From Hydrogenophilus thermoluteolus (GTDB lineage Bacteria > Pseudomonadota > Gammaproteobacteria > Burkholderiales > Rhodocyclaceae): 64,000 nucleotides of DNA. Location of the stretch: assembly GCF_003574215.1 (NCBI RefSeq), contig NZ_AP018558.1:530001-594000 (forward strand). The letters are read 5' to 3'. Numbering within the stretch: the stretch's first letter is position 1; each line of letters starts with the position of its first letter. Of this stretch, positions 50,061 to 58,544 are shown piece after piece. Both the position numbers and the translations under genes were made by a program. Under the pieces are notes generated by a model. That model made no database searches, had not been told where the DNA came from, and saw nothing but the letters and a program-made list of their open reading frames with translations.

Positions 50061-51082
50061 CGGCACGCCTCCCAGTTGTGGCGGGGTAACCGGGCCTGCG
50101 CTCGACCCAAGAAGCGTTCCAGGGCCGGTTCGGGCCCTTTGGCCAGAATCGTGAAGTGCTCCGATTGGGTTCGGGGCAGAATCTCGATCTCGCTCACCCC
50201 TTTTTGCCGCAGCAGCCGCACCAGATTTTCGGCGCGATCACGGGTGCGGAAAATACCCAAGGAGATGCGCCACTGATGGGGGCCGGGGTCCCGCACGATG
50301 AAGAGATCGGTTACCCCTTTTTGCCGCAGGGTTTCCGCTTGTTGTCGGGCCCGTTTTTCATTGGCCGCTTTCGGAGTAGCCACCCACCACGATTCGACCA
50401 CCGGTTCCGCCGTTGCGGTGAGTTGCACACCGGGTACGGTCTGGGCCAGTTCGTCCAAGATGCGGCGTTCGTCCGCAGTGGCGTCCGTTCGGCGGCAAAG
50501 CAGCACGGGCGTTTTGACTGTTGGTGTTGTTGGCGGTTGTGGTGCCACAGTGTTGGAAGCTGGATGCGTTTCGTGCGCGGCGTGCTCAGGCAAAGGGGAT
50601 GCGGGCTGAGTCGGCGTGGATGGTGGTTGCGGTGCCGAAGCGGCGGCAGGTTCCTGTGCCGGCGCTACCGCTTCCAGAGAGGGTTGAGGCTTGTCTTGCG
50701 CGATCGTATCGTGCGTAATGACCGCTGGAGGGGGGGGTGCGGTAGGGGCCACCAGTGCGGCTGCTTCGGTTTCCGGCGCTGCGCCGGCCAGTGCCGCAGT
50801 GACCGGGTCGGCGGGGCGCGCAGCCACTTCCGATCGTGCAGTAGCGGGGGGCGTTTGGGGGGGTGTTATTGGCGATTGGGCTGCCGCTACTGCGTCGCGG
50901 TGGGTATGCGCGCCATCCGGCGTGTATTCGACTACGGTTGCGGCAACGAGTTGGAGCGCGTCGCTGCGCAGGGGTTGCGGCAGCGGTTGCGGCCGCGGCG
51001 GTTCAGGAAGCGAGACGAGGCCGCTTTGCGCGGCGAAAAGCAGCGCGTTGATCACCAAGAGGAGCGCGATCGCGAACCGCAT
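50057..51082 (-). CDS. SPOR-domain membrane protein
   Basis: 341 residues. One N-terminal membrane helix (FAIALLLVINALLFAAQ), a 150-residue proline/alanine-rich periplasmic linker, and a SPOR domain at about 245-335 with KAANEKRARQQAETLRQKGV, HQWRISLGIFRTRDRAENL and RLLRQKGVSEIEI. SPOR domains bind denuded glycan strands at the division septum. Overlaps coaE by 4 nt; two genes on is zapD, so two division-related proteins share the unit. Confidence 0.88.
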   Translation of the reverse strand: MRFAIALLLVINALLFAAQSGLVSLPEPPRPQPLPQPLRSDALQLVAATVVEYTPDGAHTHRDAVAAAQSPITPPQTPPATARSEVAARPADPVTAALAGAAPETEAAALVAPTAPPPPAVITHDTIAQDKPQPSLEAVAPAQEPAAASAPQPPSTPTQPASPLPEHAAHETHPASNTVAPQPPTTPTVKTPVLLCRRTDATADERRILDELAQTVPGVQLTATAEPVVESWWVATPKAANEKRARQQAETLRQKGVTDLFIVRDPGPHQWRISLGIFRTRDRAENLVRLLRQKGVSEIEILPRTQSEHFTILAKGPEPALERFLGRAQARLPRHNWEACR

Positions 51083-51106
51083 TGCTTGCGACTGCCGCAA
51101 CTGCGG

Positions 51107-52486
51107 TCACGCGGTCGGCGCAGCGACTTTGGGGAGATGCGCCAGCGACGCTTCGATGGCTTCGGCGGGGTATTCGAAGTCTTCGAGTTCGCCGCGCAGA
51201 TATTTGTCGTACGCGGAGAGGTCGAAGTGGCCGTGTCCGGTGAGGTTGAAGAGGATCACCTTTGGTTCGCCGCTCTCTTTGCACGCCAGCGCTTCGTCGA
51301 TCGCAGCGCGAATCGCGTGGCACGACTCCGGCGCGGGGAGGATCCCTTCGGTGCGGGCGAAGAGGACGCCCGCTTCGAATGTCGCGACTTGCGGCACCGC
51401 ACGTGCCTCCAGCAACCCTTCGTGGTAGAGCTGGGAGACGAGGGGCGAATCGCCGTGGTAGCGAAGACCGCCCGCGTGGATGCCAGGGGGCATGAAGTCG
51501 TGTCCCAGCGTGTACATCTGCATGAGCGGCGTGAATCCCGACGCGTCACCGAAATCGTACGCATAGACCCCTTTCGTGAGGGTGGGGCAGGAGGCGGGTT
51601 CGACCGCGACACAGTGCAGTTGCTCCGCCCGTTTGTCACCCGCGATTTTGTCGGCCAAGAACGGGAAGGCGATGCCGCCGAAGCTCGAACCGCCGCCGCA
51701 CGGACCAAAGATCACGTCGGGGTAAAGCCCCAGCAGTTCGAACTGTTTTTTGGCTTCTAGTCCGATCACGGTTTGGTGCAGCAGCACGTGGTTGAGGACC
51801 GACCCCAAGGTGTAGTTGGTGTCAGCGCGGCTCGCGGCTTCTTCCACTGCTTCGGAGATTGCGATGCCGAGCGAACCGGGATTGTCGGGTTCGCGTTCGA
51901 GGATCGCTCGCCCCGTCTGCGTGTGGGGCGATGGGCTGGGGAAGACCTCGGCGCCCCAGGTCTGCATGAGGATGCGGCGGTAGGGTTTTTGCTCGTAACT
52001 CACTTTCACCATATAGACCCGCACTTCGAGACCGAATTTTTGGCCGGCGAACGCGATCGAGCTGCCCCATTGACCGGCACCGGTCTCGGTCGTGAGCCGC
52101 TTGATGCCGACCAGTTGGTTGTAGTAGGCCTGAGGAACCGCGGAGTTGGGTTTGTGCGAACCAGAGGGCGAGACGCCTTCGTACTTGAAGAAAAGCTTGG
52201 CCGGGGTGTTCAGCGCTTGTTCGAGCCGGACCGCGCGCACGAGCGGCGAAGGACGCCAGATGCGGTAAGCGTCTCGCACCGCGTCCGGGATCGGGATCCA
52301 CCGTTCGCTGCTCATCTCCTGCGCAAGGAGCGGTTCGGGAAAGATTGCACCCATCTGTTCGGGCGTCACCGGCTTGCCATCTGGCCCAAGCGGTGGTGCG
52401 GGGGGGTTGGGCATGTCGGCGACGATGTTGTACCAGTGAGTCGGGATCTCGTTTTCGGGGAGCAGGATGCGGGTGGGTTCGGTCAT
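51107..52486 (-). CDS. TrpB-like PLP enzyme (TrpB2 type)
   Basis: 459 residues, longer than classic TrpB (about 400). PLP lysine at 112 in GSHKPNSA, the phosphate-binding FGPCGGGSSFGG, and TETGAGQWGSS. The extra N-terminal region and ILLPENEIPTHWYNIVADMP mark the second TrpB group (TIGR01415), which can make tryptophan from indole and serine without TrpA. No trpA or other trp gene is nearby, so it may salvage indole. GAGGAG ribosome site; ATGA overlap with birA-coaX. Confidence 0.92.
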   Translation of the reverse strand: MTEPTRILLPENEIPTHWYNIVADMPNPPAPPLGPDGKPVTPEQMGAIFPEPLLAQEMSSERWIPIPDAVRDAYRIWRPSPLVRAVRLEQALNTPAKLFFKYEGVSPSGSHKPNSAVPQAYYNQLVGIKRLTTETGAGQWGSSIAFAGQKFGLEVRVYMVKVSYEQKPYRRILMQTWGAEVFPSPSPHTQTGRAILEREPDNPGSLGIAISEAVEEAASRADTNYTLGSVLNHVLLHQTVIGLEAKKQFELLGLYPDVIFGPCGGGSSFGGIAFPFLADKIAGDKRAEQLHCVAVEPASCPTLTKGVYAYDFGDASGFTPLMQMYTLGHDFMPPGIHAGGLRYHGDSPLVSQLYHEGLLEARAVPQVATFEAGVLFARTEGILPAPESCHAIRAAIDEALACKESGEPKVILFNLTGHGHFDLSAYDKYLRGELEDFEYPAEAIEASLAHLPKVAAPTA

Positions 52487-54072
52487 GATGTCTCCTCGTT
52501 GTGTGTTGACGGTGCAGAGGGGCCGGTCGGTGGTTCGGGCGGTGTCTGAGGGGGGTGCGACTCCGGCTGCGCGCACGCAAGCGCGGCAAGGCCCAGGAAA
52601 AGTAAATTATCGCGCACCTCATGCGGGATGTCTACGTGGGGGGAGAGGAGCGGTGCCGCGCCGCCGTGCAGGATCACGCGCGGCAGGATCGAAGTCTGTT
52701 TGGCTACCTGCGCCGTGAATGCCGCGATCGCCCCCTTTTGCGCCAGCCAGACACCGGTGGCGATCGCGGTTTCGGTATCGGTGGGGGGAAACGGAGCCGT
52801 CGCGATCTGGTCGACGGCGCGGCGCGGGTCGAGCTGTGGGAGTCGCGCGGTGCGGGCTGCGAGCGCAGCGAACATCGCGTCGATGCCAGGCAGAATCGCG
52901 CCACCGCGAAACGCGCCGGTTTCGTCGAGCCAGTCGAGCGTGGTCGCGGTGCCACAACCGACGATCACCGCTGGCGCCAACCCAGCGTGCCATGCTCCAA
53001 CCGCGGTGACCCAGCGATCGGCGCCCAGCTGTTGGGGATTGCGGTACTGGTTAAGGACGCCCGCACCGTGCTGGCTCGGCGCGATCCAATGGCATGGGAT
53101 GCGATGCGCGGCAAAGCGGGCAGTGATCGCCTGGGTACGGGACGGTGTGGTGACGCTGACACCGACGACGCACGGAATCGTGGACAGCAACGGGGTGAGC
53201 TGCTGCCACCATGCTTCGAGTGCCGTGTCGTCGTACGCAAACGCCCCTTGCGCGTCGTCCCGCCAATACCATTTGCCGCGACTGTTTCCCAGATCGAGGA
53301 GGAGCGGCACAGGGCGAATGCGCGCGGCGGCGGAGGTCAGCGTCTGGTGTGCCCCTGCCGCAGTGGTGACCTGGAGTTCCCCCCGGGCGTTGACGCCGCT
53401 CAAGCGGACGAGATGCGGTTCTGTCGTTTCGTGCGCGGGCAGCAGTTGCAACCAACGGTCGCGCCACGCCGCACGGGCCCACCACGCCGCTTGCCAAGGG
53501 GTGAAGCCTGCGCCGCAGCGGAAGTCTTCGAGTACGGCAACCACTGCGCCGACCAGCGTCTGCAGCAGGGTTTCAGCAGGGGGAACGAGCGTGAGGTGCT
53601 CGGCAAGCGCGGTGGGGGGCAATGTCCAGGGATCTCGGTCGTCGAGTCGTGGTGCCGCACGATGGTTCAGACCGACGCCGACGACGACGATCGGCGGCGC
53701 TTGCCCCCGCCATTGCGCTTCGACGAGGATCCCGCCGAGTTTGCGCTCCGCAACGAGCAGATCGTTCGGCCATTTGAGGCGAACGGGGAGGTCGAGCAGT
53801 TCCAATCGTTCGGCAAGCGCCGCGCCCACCGCAAGCGAAAGGCCTTCGAGGTTCGTCTGGGGCGGGAGGCGGGTTGCCACCGAGAATGCGATTCCGGCAC
53901 CCTCCGGCATCGTCCAGCGTCGGCCGCTTTGTCCGCGGCCAGCGGTCTGCCGTTGGGCAGTGACGGCCAGGTAATGGCCGGGAGCGAGCGATTCGGCCTG
54001 CTGTGCGGCAATGTCGTTGGTCGAGGTGCACGCGTCAAGCGCAAGCCAGTGCAGCGTGGGTGCGGTTGGCAT
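52483..54072 (-). CDS. birA-coaX: Fused biotin protein ligase (BirA) and type III pantothenate kinase (CoaX)
   Basis: 529 residues. BirA half: GRGQSGRRW (45-53) binds biotin and ATP, KWPND (100-104), GVGLNHRAA. It has no N-terminal DNA-binding domain, so it is ligase only. The CoaX half starts at DLGNSRGKW (260-268), the phosphate-binding loop of ASKHA kinases, then LGADRWVTAVGAW and GCGTATTLDWL. It loads biotin on acetyl-CoA carboxylase and makes 4'-phosphopantothenate. Such fusions are known in betaproteobacteria. A stop or intergenic gap between the halves is absent. ATG at 54072; upstream codons lack a ribosome site. Confidence 0.93.
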   Translation of the reverse strand: MPTAPTLHWLALDACTSTNDIAAQQAESLAPGHYLAVTAQRQTAGRGQSGRRWTMPEGAGIAFSVATRLPPQTNLEGLSLAVGAALAERLELLDLPVRLKWPNDLLVAERKLGGILVEAQWRGQAPPIVVVGVGLNHRAAPRLDDRDPWTLPPTALAEHLTLVPPAETLLQTLVGAVVAVLEDFRCGAGFTPWQAAWWARAAWRDRWLQLLPAHETTEPHLVRLSGVNARGELQVTTAAGAHQTLTSAAARIRPVPLLLDLGNSRGKWYWRDDAQGAFAYDDTALEAWWQQLTPLLSTIPCVVGVSVTTPSRTQAITARFAAHRIPCHWIAPSQHGAGVLNQYRNPQQLGADRWVTAVGAWHAGLAPAVIVGCGTATTLDWLDETGAFRGGAILPGIDAMFAALAARTARLPQLDPRRAVDQIATAPFPPTDTETAIATGVWLAQKGAIAAFTAQVAKQTSILPRVILHGGAAPLLSPHVDIPHEVRDNLLFLGLAALACAQPESHPPQTPPEPPTGPSAPSTHNEETS

Positions 54073-54115
54073 GGGGTTTGCTATTTGTTCGAACGGATGG
54101 GAACAGGAGATAGCG

Positions 54116-54826
54116 ATGAAACAGATTGCGATTGTACGCTTTTCCCCGATCGAAGGGCCGGGAACCTTTGCCGATTTCGTCGCAGCGCAAGGAGGAGAAA
54201 CGCACCTCATCGCGATCGATCAAGGGGCACCGCTTCCGAGGGATCCGGAACAGTATGACGGTTGGTGCTTGATGGGTGGGCCGATGAGCGTCAATGATCC
54301 GTTGCCGTGGATCGAGCCGCTCTTGGTTTTGTTGCGCCGCGCGATCGCGGTCGGCGTGCCGGTGATCGGCCATTGCCTGGGGGGGCAACTGTTGGCGAAA
54401 GCGCTGGGTGCGAAGGTCACGCGCAACCCGACGAAGGAGATCGGTTGGGGCGAGGTGTGGGTGACCGACCCGACCATGGGGGCGCGGTGGCTGGGAGCAC
54501 GCGAGCGGTTCGTCGCGTTTCACTGGCACGGCGAGACCTTTGCGATTCCCGAAGGGGCAACTGGGTGGCTTGCGAGCGCGCATTGTGCGCGGCAGGCTTT
54601 TGCGATCGGTCCCCATCTGGCGTTGCAATGCCACGTGGAGATGACCGAGGAGATGATTCACCGCTGGTGTGCCGATTGGGCGAAAGAGGGAGTTGGGGCA
54701 AGCGCATCGGTGCAGACGCCCGAGGCGATCGTCGCGGCGATCCCCGACCATTTACCGCAGCTCACCGAGACGGCGATGCGGCTTTACCGGGAATGGTGGC
54801 GGGGGGTGTCCGATGTCCGCGCATGA
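54116..54826 (+). CDS. Class I glutamine amidotransferase-like protein
   Basis: 236 residues. Catalytic Cys87 (IGHCLGGQLLAKALG), His173 and Glu175 (LQCHVEMT) make a full triad. The FHWHGETF motif is usual in YfeJ/GuaA-like stand-alone amidotransferases. No synthetase domain. AGGAGA 7 nt upstream. It starts 44 nt from the divergent birA-coaX gene and overlaps the EAL gene by 14 nt. The amide acceptor is unknown. Confidence 0.87.
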   Translation: MKQIAIVRFSPIEGPGTFADFVAAQGGETHLIAIDQGAPLPRDPEQYDGWCLMGGPMSVNDPLPWIEPLLVLLRRAIAVGVPVIGHCLGGQLLAKALGAKVTRNPTKEIGWGEVWVTDPTMGARWLGARERFVAFHWHGETFAIPEGATGWLASAHCARQAFAIGPHLALQCHVEMTEEMIHRWCADWAKEGVGASASVQTPEAIVAAIPDHLPQLTETAMRLYREWWRGVSDVRA

Positions 54827-55973
54827 GATGACACTCACCAGTGTCGCGCAACCGATTTGGAGTGTGCCCCACGGTCGCGTGGTGGGGTGGGAGGCGCTGC
54901 TACGTGTGCAGGACGGAACGCGTGTCGTTTCCCCGTCCATCTATCTTGCCGCGGAGGGAGACGACGAAGCGGCATGGGCGCGGGAACGGGCGGCCCGCTT
55001 ACGTCATCTTGGGGTCTGGTCGCGGTTGCGCTTCGAGGCAACTTGGCTCTTTCTCAACGTCTCACCACATGCGATCCGGCACGACGTGGTCGATCCGGAC
55101 CACTTCGCAGCCCTGCTACGCCAACTGGCGATTCCGCCCGAAACGCTGGTTCTCGAACTGTTGGAAGCGGCGATCGCCGATCTGACCGTGGTGCAGCAGG
55201 CAGTCGCTCAGTATCATGCGTTGGGGTGTCTGGTTGCGCTCGACGATTTCGGCGCGGGCGACTCGAATCTCGAACGTTTGTTCGTGCTCGAACCCGATAT
55301 CGTTAAGATCGACCGTTCCCTCTTCGTCCGGGCAGGGGAGCGACGGTCCCTGCAACGGAGTTTGCGCCATCTCGTCGGTTTCATCCATGCAGCAGGGGCG
55401 TTGGCGCTGGCCGAGGGGGTGGAGCACTCCGACGAAGCGCAACGTGCGCTCGATGCGGGCGTCGATTTGGTGCAAGGGTATCGCTATGGGGTTCCGGCGC
55501 CGTGGGAACATTGGCTGTGCGAAGGCGCTGCGCGCGAACAGGAGTGGCTGCTCAGCGACCGGGACCGCCTGCCCGATCCGGTCGTGCCCCCCTCCCTTTT
55601 CGATTGGTTTGCCGAGATTGTGACGCGGTGGGCGAGGGGCGAACCGCTGGGGGCTTGGGTGTGTCACTCGGCGCCAGAGCCGCTCTTGCGCCTTTATTGC
55701 CTCAATCGGCACGGGATGCAGCTTGGAGCGACGATCCATTGCCGCTGGCGGCGACCGCTGGATCCTGTGCGCTACGCTCCGCTTGAAGCGGGTGAAGGGG
55801 CGTCGTGGGCGCATCGCAGCTATTTTCGCAGCGCGATCGCGCGACCGGGTCAAATCGTTGCTTCCGAACCCTATCTGGCGTTGCCCGACCGGGATTGGGA
55901 GGTGACACTGGCCTGTGCCCGCCGTGATGGCAGCGCCGTGTTGTGTGCCGACGTCGCGGTTGATGAGTCCTAA
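54813..55973 (+). CDS. EAL-domain c-di-GMP phosphodiesterase, YkuI-like
   Basis: 386 residues. Catalytic set present: Glu27 (WEALLR), Asn82 (LNVSP), Asp144-Asp145 (ALDDFGAGD), Lys165 (VKIDRS) and Glu201 (LAEGVE), so activity against c-di-GMP is likely. The C-terminal 130 residues (WAHRSYFRSAIARPGQIVAS) look like the PAS/Cache-like sensor of the YkuI type. No membrane segment, so it is cytoplasmic. Translationally linked to the amidotransferase. Confidence 0.87.
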   Translation: MSAHEMTLTSVAQPIWSVPHGRVVGWEALLRVQDGTRVVSPSIYLAAEGDDEAAWARERAARLRHLGVWSRLRFEATWLFLNVSPHAIRHDVVDPDHFAALLRQLAIPPETLVLELLEAAIADLTVVQQAVAQYHALGCLVALDDFGAGDSNLERLFVLEPDIVKIDRSLFVRAGERRSLQRSLRHLVGFIHAAGALALAEGVEHSDEAQRALDAGVDLVQGYRYGVPAPWEHWLCEGAAREQEWLLSDRDRLPDPVVPPSLFDWFAEIVTRWARGEPLGAWVCHSAPEPLLRLYCLNRHGMQLGATIHCRWRRPLDPVRYAPLEAGEGASWAHRSYFRSAIARPGQIVASEPYLALPDRDWEVTLACARRDGSAVLCADVAVDES

Positions 55974-55994
55974 CGCGTGTGTTGGTGCAGTGTG

Positions 55995-56041
55995 TGCATT
56001 TTTTTGGCGCACGGATTCTCGTCATGCACCGTTTTGGTGCA
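55995..56041 (+). promoter_or_regulatory. Two NtrC-type activator sites
   Basis: TGCACCGTTTTGGTGCA (56025-56041) has perfect 6-bp arms and fits the NtrC enhancer consensus. A weaker copy, TGCATTTTTTTGGCGCA (55995-56011), lies 30 bp upstream, so both sit on the same DNA face. Their centres are about 117 and 147 bp before the predicted start, close to the layout of the glnA enhancer in enteric bacteria. Confidence 0.82.
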
Positions 56042-56123
56042 ATGGTGCATCGCAATAAAACGGTGCGCTTCAATGGCGCGCACTCTGTGGCGAAATTCGT
56101 TGATTTCTCATCATTTTTTTCTT

Positions 56124-56139
56124 TGGCACGCCACTTGCT
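56124..56139 (+). promoter_or_regulatory. Sigma54 promoter of the torF-glnK-amtB operon
   Basis: TGGCACGCCACTTGCT, a full match to TGGCACG-N4-TTGCT. Start expected near 56150, 28 nt before the porin gene. With the two NtrC-type sites upstream this is a complete nitrogen-starvation promoter. Confidence 0.9.
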
Positions 56140-56177
56140 CACCTAAGGTTGCGATTGGTGCAACTGAGGAGAAAACC

Positions 56178-56909
56178 ATGAAAGCGAAGGCTTTGGTTCT
56201 GGGATGCGGTGCCGTCGCGGTGGCCGCAGCGCTGTTTTCCCATGGTGCGGCGGCGCAAAGCGCGGTCACCGGCAATGTGGCGTTGGTGAGCGATTACGTC
56301 TACCGTGGCTTTTCGCAGACCAACGAGAAAGTGGCGTTGCAAGCCGGCGTCGATTGGACGGGTGCCGACGGTTGGTACGTTGGTCTTTGGGGATCGAACG
56401 TTTCCTGGCTCTCTGATGCGGCGCCGGGCAGTTCCAACAGCGTCGAGCTCGATCTCTACGGCGGCAAGCGCTGGTCGATGGGGGACCTTGCTTTCGACGT
56501 CGGCCTGCTCCAGTACTACTACCCGGGAAGTTACTCGGTGGCGTGGAAAGCAGCCTCTGGGCTCAAGACGCCTCATACCACCGAGGTCTATGGGGCAATG
56601 GGATACGGCCCGGCGACCTTCAAAATCTCTTATGCGCTCACCGATCTCTTCGGCGCGCCCAATTCCGACGGCAGTCAATATTACGACCTCACCGTGGCGC
56701 CTGAGGTAATGCCTGGCGTGAAATTGTTGGCCCACGTCGGACGGCAGGTGGTTCGCGGCACCGGCAACGCCGACTACACCGACTGGAAGGTAGGGGTGAG
56801 TGCCAGCTACGGCGGATTCGATTGGGGGCTTTATTACGTCGACACCAACGTCAGCGGTTCGAAACTTGCCGATTCGCGCGTGGTGTTCAGTGTTGGCAAA
56901 ACTTTTTGA
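56178..56909 (+). CDS. TorF-family putative porin (Gcw_chp)
   Basis: 243 residues. Signal peptide to AAAQS (near residue 28), then beta-strand-rich sequence with the family opening VTGNVALVSDYVYRGFSQTN and a terminal phenylalanine (FSVGKTF) as in barrel proteins. GAGGAG ribosome site. It is the first gene behind the NtrC/sigma54 promoter and 12 nt before glnK, so it is probably made with the ammonium uptake system and may let ammonium or small nitrogen compounds cross the outer membrane; that role is inference. Confidence 0.85.
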   Translation: MKAKALVLGCGAVAVAAALFSHGAAAQSAVTGNVALVSDYVYRGFSQTNEKVALQAGVDWTGADGWYVGLWGSNVSWLSDAAPGSSNSVELDLYGGKRWSMGDLAFDVGLLQYYYPGSYSVAWKAASGLKTPHTTEVYGAMGYGPATFKISYALTDLFGAPNSDGSQYYDLTVAPEVMPGVKLLAHVGRQVVRGTGNADYTDWKVGVSASYGGFDWGLYYVDTNVSGSKLADSRVVFSVGKTF

Positions 56910-56921
56910 GAGGAGCGGATC

Positions 56922-57260
56922 ATGAAAATGGTCAGCGCGATCATCAAGCCGTTCAAGCTCGACGAAGTGCGTGAAGCGTTGAACGAGGCGGGCATTACCG
57001 GACTGACGGTCACCGAAGTGAAGGGGTTCGGTCGGCAAAAAGGGCATACCGAGCTCTACCGCGGCGCCGAGTACGTGGTCGATTTCTTGCCCAAGGTCCG
57101 GGTGGATGTCGCAGTTATGGACGAGCAGCTCGATCAGGTGGTCGATGCGATCGTCCAGGCGGCGCGAACGGGAAAGGTGGGCGACGGCAAGATTTTCGTC
57201 ATGCCGCTCGAGCAGGTCGTTCGGATTCGTACGGGCGAGACCGACGCCTCAGCATTGTGA
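56922..57260 (+). CDS. glnK: PII nitrogen regulatory protein GlnK
   Basis: 112 residues, exact PII length. The T-loop GRQKGHTELYRGAEYVVDF carries Tyr51, the site uridylylated by GlnD; the B-loop GDGKIFVMPLEQVVRIRTGE and the start MKMVSAIIKPFKLDEVREAL are canonical. It binds and closes AmtB when nitrogen is sufficient. Linkage with amtB makes GlnK rather than GlnB the right name. Confidence 0.96.
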   Translation: MKMVSAIIKPFKLDEVREALNEAGITGLTVTEVKGFGRQKGHTELYRGAEYVVDFLPKVRVDVAVMDEQLDQVVDAIVQAARTGKVGDGKIFVMPLEQVVRIRTGETDASAL

Positions 57261-57281
57261 GGAATGGATAGGAGCGAAACG

Positions 57282-58520
57282 ATGGAAATGGTGAACAAAG
57301 GGGATGTGGCGTGGATGCTCACGTCGACGCTTCTGGTGTTGATGATGGTGATGCCTGGGCTCGCACTCTTTTATGGCGGGATGGTGCGGGCGAAAAATGT
57401 CCTTTCGGTGCTGATGCAGGTGATGACCACCTTTGCCCTTGCAGTGGTGCTGTGGGCCATTTATGGCTATTCGCTCGCTTTCACCGAAGGTAACCCGTAT
57501 TTTGGGTCGTTCGCGAAACTCTTTTTGAGCGGCGTTACGCTCGAAAGCCTAGCGGATACCTTCAGCGAGGGGGTGAAGCTGCCGGAGATGGCCTTCATCG
57601 CGTTTCAAGGAACGTTCGCGGGCATTACCGCGGCGCTGATCGTCGGCGGGTTTGCGGAACGGATGCGTTTTTCCGCGGTGCTCGTCTTCACGGCGATCTG
57701 GCTTACTTTTGCCTATCTGCCGATCGCCCACATGGTGTGGGGACCAGGTGGTTGGTTGCTGGGCGACGGTGCGCTCGATTTCGCGGGGGGTACGGTCGTG
57801 CATATCAACGCGGGGATCGCCGGTTTGGTCGGCGCGTATCTCGTGGGTAAGCGCATTGGGTATGGCCGTGAGGCGCTGACGCCCCACTCTTTGCCCCTGA
57901 CGATGGTCGGCGCTTCGCTGCTTTGGGTGGGTTGGTTCGGGTTCAACGCTGGTTCGGCGCTGGAGGCGAACAGCACCGCAGCGCTCGCGTTCCTGAACAC
58001 CCTGTTTGCAACCGCAGCGGCAATTCTCCTCTGGTTGGCGGGTGAGGCGCTCCTCAAGGGGAAACCCTCGATGTTGGGCGGCGCTTCGGGCGCGGTGGCT
58101 GGGTTGGTGGCGATCACACCCGCGGCGGGCACCGTTGGCCCGATGGGCGCACTCGTCATCGGTGCGACAGCCGGCGTGGTGGGGCTCTGGGGCGTCAACC
58201 AGCTGAAGCGGTGGTTGGGTGTTGACGACGCGCTGGACGTCTTCGGTGTGCATGGGGTTTGTGGGATCGTCGGTGCATTACTCACAGGGGTGTTTACCGC
58301 ACCGTCGCTGGGTGGTACCGGTAGCGCCGATTTTTCGATTGCGTCGCAACTCGTAATCCAGGCCAAAGGGGTAATCGTCACATTGGTTTGGTCCGGCGTG
58401 GTCTCGTTCGTTGCGTACAAAATCGCGGCGGCGCTTACGGGTGGTTTGCGCGTCGCGGAAGAAGAGGAGCGCGAAGGGCTCGATATCGTGGCGCACGGGG
58501 AAAGCGGCTACCGCTTCTGA
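57282..58520 (+). CDS. amtB: Ammonium transporter AmtB
   Basis: 412 residues with 11 membrane helices. Pore histidines His174 (TVVHINAGIAG) and His324 (FGVHGVCGI), LFYGGMVRAKNVL and FNAGSALEAN are all family signatures. Unlike E. coli AmtB there is no cleaved signal peptide; the first hydrophobic segment begins 10 residues in. ATG at 57282 with AGGAG 8 nt upstream; an ATG at 57264 has no room for a ribosome site. The cytoplasmic tail (EEEEREGLDIVAHGESGYRF) is the GlnK-binding type. Confidence 0.95.
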   Translation: MEMVNKGDVAWMLTSTLLVLMMVMPGLALFYGGMVRAKNVLSVLMQVMTTFALAVVLWAIYGYSLAFTEGNPYFGSFAKLFLSGVTLESLADTFSEGVKLPEMAFIAFQGTFAGITAALIVGGFAERMRFSAVLVFTAIWLTFAYLPIAHMVWGPGGWLLGDGALDFAGGTVVHINAGIAGLVGAYLVGKRIGYGREALTPHSLPLTMVGASLLWVGWFGFNAGSALEANSTAALAFLNTLFATAAAILLWLAGEALLKGKPSMLGGASGAVAGLVAITPAAGTVGPMGALVIGATAGVVGLWGVNQLKRWLGVDDALDVFGVHGVCGIVGALLTGVFTAPSLGGTGSADFSIASQLVIQAKGVIVTLVWSGVVSFVAYKIAAALTGGLRVAEEEEREGLDIVAHGESGYRF

Positions 58521-58544
58521 TTCCTCCTCTGCAGCGAGCAGAGT

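Noticed and set aside
50600..51000. Repeat array in the SPOR gene
   Set aside because: It is low-complexity Pro/Ala/Gln coding sequence, not a direct DNA repeat.
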